A DNA stretch of 64,000 nucleotides from Alphaproteobacteria bacterium (lineage in GTDB: Bacteria > Pseudomonadota > Alphaproteobacteria > JAJFFI01). The stretch is from assembly GCA_030066595.1 (NCBI GenBank), contig JASJBI010000020.1:1-64000 (forward strand), written 5' to 3'. Under the pieces are notes generated by a model. The model made no database searches and was not told the origin of the DNA. It was given only the letters and a program-made list of their open reading frames with translations. Made by a program: the position numbers and the translations under genes. Below are positions 58,613 through 64,000 of the stretch, piece after piece. Positions within the stretch are counted from its first letter, which is position 1. Each line of letters starts with the position of its first letter.

Positions 58613-59107
58613 GTGAGGTATTCGGTGAAGGAAGCTTATCTGGAGGCGATTTCCCTAATCGAACGGCTGCATCGCCGGTTCCTGGATGTGGTCAAGTCCG
58701 AGCTCGACCGCCTGGGCGTGGACGATATCAACAACGTCCAAAGCCTGATTCTGTTCAATATCGGCGACGAAGACCTGACGGTCGGTGAGCTCACCAACCG
58801 TGGGTACTATTTGGGGACGAACGTCACCTACAACCTGAAAAAGCTGGTCGAGTACGGGTATGTCGAGCAGGAGCGCTCGGCCCGGGACCGTCGCTCGGTG
58901 CGCATCCACCTGTCCGAGAAGGGCAAGGATCTGTGCAACAAGATGGGCGAGATCTACCAGACGCACGCCCAGGCGCTGACCGAGGCGAAGTTCACGCCAG
59001 AGCAACTGGCCCAGATCAATGACGGCCTCAAGTCGCTCGAGCGCTTCTGGTCACATGTCCTGAACTACGGCAGCGCCGGATCCGGCCAGTCCAATCGGGC
59101 CGCCTGA
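58613..59107 (+). CDS. LdtR-like MarR-family regulator
   Basis: 164 residues from GTG 58613 (a GTG at 58625 is possible). The winged helix reads LTVGELTNRGYYLGTNVTYN, LKKLVEYGYVEQERSARDRR, which is the strongly conserved LdtR sequence of alphaproteobacteria. LdtR in Liberibacter and relatives activates the L,D-transpeptidase gene and stress tolerance. It is divergent from exactly such a gene here, across a 256-base gap. Confidence 0.88.
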   Translation: MRYSVKEAYLEAISLIERLHRRFLDVVKSELDRLGVDDINNVQSLILFNIGDEDLTVGELTNRGYYLGTNVTYNLKKLVEYGYVEQERSARDRRSVRIHLSEKGKDLCNKMGEIYQTHAQALTEAKFTPEQLAQINDGLKSLERFWSHVLNYGSAGSGQSNRAA

Positions 59108-59122
59108 CCCGACCCACCGCCC

Positions 59123-60007
59123 TCAGTCAACCGCGAACAGCTCCGTCGGTTCGTCCACGAACTCCGACAGGATGGCGCGCATCTTGGTCAAGGCGCGTCC
59201 CTCGATCTGGCGCACGCGTTCCTTGGAGACCCCGAATTCCTCGCCGATCTCGGCCAGGGTGATGCGGTCGTCCTTGAGGAAACGATCCACGATGATCTGG
59301 CGTTCCCGCGGGCTGAGGCGGCCCAGCGCCTGATGCACATAAGCGCGCCGCGTGTGGTCGCCGTTGCTGGCCACGGCGAGGTCCTCGGGCCCCGGCCCGC
59401 CGTCGGCGAGCAGATCCATATGCTCGAGCGAGTCGTCTTCACCGACCACGGCGTTGAGCGACTGGTCCGGCCGCGACAGATGGGCTTCCATCTTCTGCAC
59501 ATCGGCCACGGTCACATCCAGCATCTGGGCGATAATCTCCCGGTCATCCTGCGTCAGCCGACCGTCGAAGCCCGTGGCATGCCGCGCGCGCAGGCGCCGA
59601 AGATTGAAGAACAGACGCCTCTGCTTGGGCGTGGTCGCGGCCCGCACGATGGAGGAGTTGCGCAGGATGAAATTCTGGATGGCGGCGACGATCCACCAGC
59701 TCGCATAGGTTGAGAAGCGGACGTTGCGTTCCGGATCGAAGCGATCGGCCGCCTCCATCAGGCCAATATTGCCTTCCTGGACCAAGTCGCCCTGGGGCAG
59801 GCCGCTGCTCCGAAAGCCCGCGGCGATTCGGACGACCAGACGGGCATGCGCTTCGATCAACTCGTGCAGCGCGGCCTCGTCCCGATCCTCGAGCCAGCGA
59901 CGCGCCAGATCCGCCTCGTGCTCGCGCTCGAGCAGGGGCGCCTCCATGGACGCGGCGATGTAGCGACGGTTGCTTCTCTCGGTCTCGTAGGAACTGGCTG
60001 AGGACAT
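59123..60007 (-). CDS. rpoH: RNA polymerase sigma-32-type factor (RpoH)
   Basis: The ATG at 60007 (GAAGAAGGG upstream) gives 294 residues. Region 2 has GLPQGDLVQEGNIGLMEAAD and FSTYASWWIVAAIQNFILRN; the QRRLFFNLRR segment is the RpoH box; region 4.2 has TLAEIGEEFGVSKERVRQIE. It directs RNA polymerase to heat-shock or related stress promoters. Alphaproteobacteria often have two RpoH paralogues, so this may be either. Confidence 0.93.
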   Translation of the reverse strand: MSSASSYETERSNRRYIAASMEAPLLEREHEADLARRWLEDRDEAALHELIEAHARLVVRIAAGFRSSGLPQGDLVQEGNIGLMEAADRFDPERNVRFSTYASWWIVAAIQNFILRNSSIVRAATTPKQRRLFFNLRRLRARHATGFDGRLTQDDREIIAQMLDVTVADVQKMEAHLSRPDQSLNAVVGEDDSLEHMDLLADGGPGPEDLAVASNGDHTRRAYVHQALGRLSPRERQIIVDRFLKDDRITLAEIGEEFGVSKERVRQIEGRALTKMRAILSEFVDEPTELFAVD

Positions 60008-60180
60008 CGTGAACCCTTCTTCGATGGGTTGCAGCCCGGCCGCCTTGGCGGGGCTGATGCACGGTTTATATCGACTCGAAACTATATGGATATTAGTCAC
60101 GGTGTCCGCGGAAGGCAAGTTATTTTCGACTCGCTAATTTCTCCTTCCCAGCGCGCAACATGGCATCTATATTACCGCCC

Positions 60181-60768
60181 ATGTCATCCTGCGAGGACAG
60201 GGCCGAGATCCCTCTGTCGGAACTCATCAGTCGGCTTGGACGCGCCGTTCAGTGCGTCCAATTCACGCATGGCCTCAATCCGGCACAGTGGGAGGCGCTA
60301 CGCTATATCGCGCGCGCCAACCGCTACTCGCGCACGCCTTCGGCCCTGGCTGAATATCTTGGAACCACCAAGGGGACCGCCTCGCAGACCGTCAAGGCGC
60401 TGGAGGCGAAGGGCTACCTCGAGCGGCGGCAGACGGCGGCCGACCGGCGGGTTTCGCGGCTTGAACTCACCGATGCCGGCTCGAAATTGCTGGCACTGGA
60501 TCCGCTGCGACGGGTGGAGGCGTCACTGGCGCATCTTGAACTCGACGTGCAGGACACGTTGCAACAGATCACCGACCTGTTCACGGGTATGCAGTCCGCC
60601 TGCGGCATGCAGGCCTTTGGCGTTTGCCAGTGTTGCGCCCGCTTTGAAGAGGGGCTTTCCGGCTCCGCCACGGAAGGCCCGCACCGATGCGGCCTCACAG
60701 GCGAGGCGCTCAGCGAAGCAGACAGCGCCCGGATCTGTGTCAACTTCGAGAGCGAGCAGTCGCGCTAG
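60181..60768 (+). CDS. MarR-family regulator with Cys-rich tail
   Basis: 195 residues from ATG 60181 (ATG 60160 is an alternative). The MarR winged helix covers about 10-135 (SALAEYLGTTKGTASQTVKA, LEAKGYLERRQTAADRRVSR). The extra ~55-residue tail contains Cys141, 149, 151, 152, 170 and 186 (ACGMQAFGVCQCCARFEE ... HRCGLTGE ... RICVNFE), a pattern suited to binding a metal or an iron-sulfur cluster. It is divergent from rpoH. The target genes are unknown. Confidence 0.8.
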   Translation: MSSCEDRAEIPLSELISRLGRAVQCVQFTHGLNPAQWEALRYIARANRYSRTPSALAEYLGTTKGTASQTVKALEAKGYLERRQTAADRRVSRLELTDAGSKLLALDPLRRVEASLAHLELDVQDTLQQITDLFTGMQSACGMQAFGVCQCCARFEEGLSGSATEGPHRCGLTGEALSEADSARICVNFESEQSR

Positions 60769-60792
60769 AGCAGGCCCTCGGCGATTCTCGGC

Positions 60793-61038
60793 TCAGTGCG
60801 TCAGATCCGATGAAACCAGCGCCGGCTGGTCATCCCAAAGCTCCGAAGTCGCCCAATCCAGCGCTCGGCTGAGCTCGTCGCGGCCAACCTGGTCGGCAAG
60901 AATATCCCTGAGTTCGTCCAGTGCCGTTTCGAAGTTGCTGGCATGGTCCCTTCGGCCATGCTCGCGCAGAAGCTTGGCGCAGGCCATGCCATGCATGATC
61001 CATAGCGCGACAATCCGTGCTGACTGTGTGCTGGTCAT
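60793..61038 (-). CDS. Small hypothetical protein
   Basis: 81 residues from ATG 61038, with GGTGGGG upstream. A helical protein (RIVALWIMHGMACAKLLREH, ALDELRDILADQVGRDELSR) with no motif I recognise. It is convergent with the Cys-tailed MarR gene. A longer frame to 61428 exists but reads as noncoding. Confidence 0.5.
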   Translation of the reverse strand: MTSTQSARIVALWIMHGMACAKLLREHGRRDHASNFETALDELRDILADQVGRDELSRALDWATSELWDDQPALVSSDLTH

Positions 61039-61621
61039 AGCCCCACCAATGACCCGTGGTAAACTTATGTTCACCCCCCAATCAAGATCTTTACAGTATT
61101 TGGGTGCGGTCCACAAGATCTGGTATTTGGCATAGGCGATTTCGCCTAGAGCACTTTCCGACCATATGGACGCAATTCTGTTGCGGTTTGGGCGCGGCAG
61201 CCCGCCAGGCGCCGTCCGCAACGCGATGCTTGCGCATCGCGTCAGGGCGGCAACGCCGCGGATGCCCGCCCAAACGCAACCCGTCTGTCCGCCGGAAGAT
61301 GCGCCCGCGCCGGCCGATTGTTCCTTGGCGTGCGCGCAGATGGCCGTCCGGATTGCTGGTTGCGGGGGCAACGGGCCGGTGTTACTGTGCCGGCGAGGGT
61401 AGGTAACCCTCGTTTGCGCGGGATCCAAGATGTCGGACAGTACAAGGACTCGGTCAGCCGTTCCTGCCGTGGCTGCTTTTGCAACTTGCGGTTGGGAACT
61501 GGGCTCCTAGCCTTGCCGTTACGCGCACCCTCGCGCCGGCGCGAATTCCCCGGCTAAGGTGAAACGCGTCGGTCGCTTTGGACCTTGACCCCTACATCTC
61601 AAACGGAAGGAGATTCCCCCC
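61039..61621. other. 583-base gap with three perfect hairpins
   Basis: No gene is convincing. Three perfect inverted repeats are present: TAGGCG/CGCCTA (61133-61148), ACGCGATGC/GCATCGCGT with a TTGC loop (61221-61242) and CGAGGGT/ACCCTCG (61394-61412). The last ~60 bases are the phasin leader with AAGGAGA before its ATG. Confidence 0.6.
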
Positions 61622-62053
61622 ATGAGTGAGGTCAAAGCCGCCGAGAAGGAAAGCAAAAAGGCCCGCACTACCCGCGTCCCACAACAAAACGAAAATGGTC
61701 CGTATGTCCTGGTCGAAGACCTCGTCAACGCGAATACCGCAACCATGGAAGCCTTCGTCCGTGCCGGCGAAGCCGTCCTCAAGGGCATGGTGTCGCTGAA
61801 CGAAGAGGTCATGAGCTTTGCCGACAAGCGCATGCGCGCTCAGATCGACACGAGCCAATCCCTGGCGAAGTGCAGCACGTTTGCCGAGGCCATGGAACTC
61901 CAGTCCGAGTTCGCCCGATCGGCCACGGAGGATTATCTCGAGGAAGCCAACAAGCTCCTCAGTCTCTCCGCCGAAGTGACGAAGGAAGGCATGGTGCCCT
62001 GGGAGGCGCACGCGAAGGAAGCTGCGTCGCGGTTCGGCAAGCCTGCCGCCTAA
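61622..62053 (+). CDS. Phasin family protein
   Basis: 143 residues, helical, no signal. VLVEDLVNANTATMEAFVRAG, AVLKGMVSLNEEVMSFADKR and QSEFARSATEDYLEEANKL are typical phasin heptads. Phasins coat polyhydroxyalkanoate granules and control their size. No pha synthesis genes are adjacent. A strong AAGGAGA ribosome site and an efficient terminator (62079) suggest high expression. Confidence 0.88.
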   Translation: MSEVKAAEKESKKARTTRVPQQNENGPYVLVEDLVNANTATMEAFVRAGEAVLKGMVSLNEEVMSFADKRMRAQIDTSQSLAKCSTFAEAMELQSEFARSATEDYLEEANKLLSLSAEVTKEGMVPWEAHAKEAASRFGKPAA

Positions 62054-62078
62054 ACGTCCCGAATACGAACCGATACTG

Positions 62079-62112
62079 AAGAGCCCGGGTGCGTCCCACC
62101 CGGGCTCTTTCT
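62079..62112 (+). terminator. Rho-independent terminator after phasin gene
   Basis: GAGCCCGGGTG (62081-62091), 5-base loop, CACCCGGGCTC (62097-62107), then TTTCT. Perfect 11-bp stem, 26 bases after the phasin stop. Confidence 0.9.
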
Positions 62113-62200
62113 CGTCTCGATCCGGCCCAAACAAGGCCGGCTTTTCTTTTCAAGTCAGTTAGTTGATCCGTTCGCCGTGCGGTCGCAACCGGAACAGCGA

Positions 62201-63415
<1,215 letters not shown>

Positions 63416-63575
63416 CGGTTGTCTCTCGGTGTCAATCCTGGATTTACACCTTTCGTATACCAAACCATGGGATGGTGCAGCAAATTTGCTGCCTTGCGGC
63501 ACGCGGCCAGAGCACCGCCGGAGAAGGGCACCGCGGGGCAGGGGCATGATCGGGTCATGCTCTATTGGAGCCGGC

Positions 63576-63767
63576 ATGAAACCCAGCTTGCGCGAGGTCA
63601 TCTTCGAGTTCCAGCAGATCGGACGCGCCGTCAAGGTGAGCGCAATCGACACCGACAGCATGGTCGAGGTCTCGATCGTGGGCGCGCCCGGCGTCGGCGA
63701 GGAGACCCTCAAGCGCACCGCCCTGCGCAAGCTTGAGTATGTCTTGGCGAGAGGCCGCAAAGCCTGA
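63576..63767 (+). CDS. DUF6898-like small protein
   Basis: 63 residues from ATG 63576: [20 protein letters not shown], then [18 protein letters not shown] and [10 protein letters not shown], the pattern of a short alphaproteobacterial family of unknown function (DUF6898). It is divergent from the acyl-CoA dehydrogenase. The frame is open further upstream but that part is not conserved-looking. Confidence 0.7.
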   Translation: MKPSLREVIFEFQQIGRAVKVSAIDTDSMVEVSIVGAPGVGEETLKRTALRKLEYVLARGRKA

Positions 63768-64000
63768 CAGTTCCCGCCCCAAGCCTTTGTGATCGGGTTT
63801 TTCCTTGCCGCCCTGAGTCGCCTAGGCTATGACACAAAAAAGTCACTCCCGGCAGCCTGCGGACCGCGCCGGGACATAACAAGACGCTCGAACAGGGAAG
63901 AGGTAGGGGGACTTGAGCACCAGGACCGCCGTCCGAGGCACGGGCCAGCACGCGTCCTCCATGTGCCGGGTTTCTCCAACCCGGCTGGCAGTGAACCATC

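Noticed and set aside
63913..64000. Possible gene start at the right edge (TTG at 63913 after AGGTAGGGGG)
   Set aside because: Only ~29 codons are visible, spacing to the ribosome site is too short and the peptide has no recognisable motif.

Overview
The window is a GC-rich (about two-thirds by eye), densely packed chromosomal segment of an alphaproteobacterium. The evidence is the CckA-type hybrid kinase next to flagellar genes, a GTTC-N7-GTTC type SOS box before recA, an LdtR-like MarR regulator beside an L,D-transpeptidase, the short psd-pssA phospholipid pair, an RpoH-type sigma factor and TTAACCAT (CtrA-like) motifs between genes. A Rhodospirillales-like lineage is plausible, but the genus cannot be read from the sequence.

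Layout. (1) 1-7.8 kb: a same-strand cluster of envelope and phospho-signalling genes: VWA-TM-FHA, small FHA protein, MotA/TolQ/ExbB-type channel subunit, second FHA protein, tail-anchored PP2C phosphatase, a MotB-like membrane helix fused to a VWA domain, a second tail-anchored PP2C, and a periplasmic trypsin-like protease with a cytoplasmic FHA domain. This is the strongest candidate for an undescribed system: it looks like an ion-driven stator whose extracytoplasmic part is a VWA domain and whose state is controlled by Ser/Thr phosphorylation. No kinase is visible, so it is probably upstream of base 1. (2) 7.9-14.3 kb: csrA, then flgB-flgC-fliE-fliQ-fliR-flhB and cckA. (3) 14.3-24.8 kb: a secreted unknown, a cytochrome c, recA with its SOS box, an EamA transporter, alaS, a ferredoxin-like protein, a MoxR/CoxE-type AAA-VWA pair and small envelope proteins. 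(4) 24.8-36.0 kb: a split TPP decarboxylase, icd, a LOG protein, psd-pssA, a methyltransferase, a PAS protein, an aspartyl protease, an AEC transporter, cheZ, tRNA-Gln, ppx/gppA and rlmE. (5) 36.1-45.3 kb: threonine ammonia-lyase, penicillin acylase, a creatinase/ectoine-hydrolase-like protein, EamA, two alpha/beta hydrolases and hemB. (6) 45.3-51.9 kb: fused isobutyryl-CoA mutase icmF with its own promoter and operator, followed by a short accessory stretch: a DUF1353 gene, a decayed second copy of the icmF 3' end, and a large macro-like/KAP P-loop NTPase. (7) 52-64 kb: an Lrp regulator divergent from an amino acid dehydrogenase, a LysE exporter, a lipoprotein, infA plus a tiny zinc-ribbon gene, DUF882 and L,D-transpeptidase genes with an LdtR-like regulator, rpoH, a Cys-tailed MarR regulator, a phasin, an acyl-CoA dehydrogenase and a DUF6898-like protein.

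How the parts fit. The housekeeping genes suggest an aerobic, motile, polyhydroxyalkanoate-storing heterotroph that degrades branched-chain amino acids (icmF, amino acid dehydrogenase, acyl-CoA dehydrogenase) and remodels its cell wall (L,D-transpeptidase, DUF882). The two accessory regions worth attention are the phospho-regulated stator-like cluster at the left edge and the KAP NTPase locus next to the duplicated icmF end. Most long antisense frames are GC-driven shadows and were left out. All calls rest on reading motifs by eye; no database search was run.
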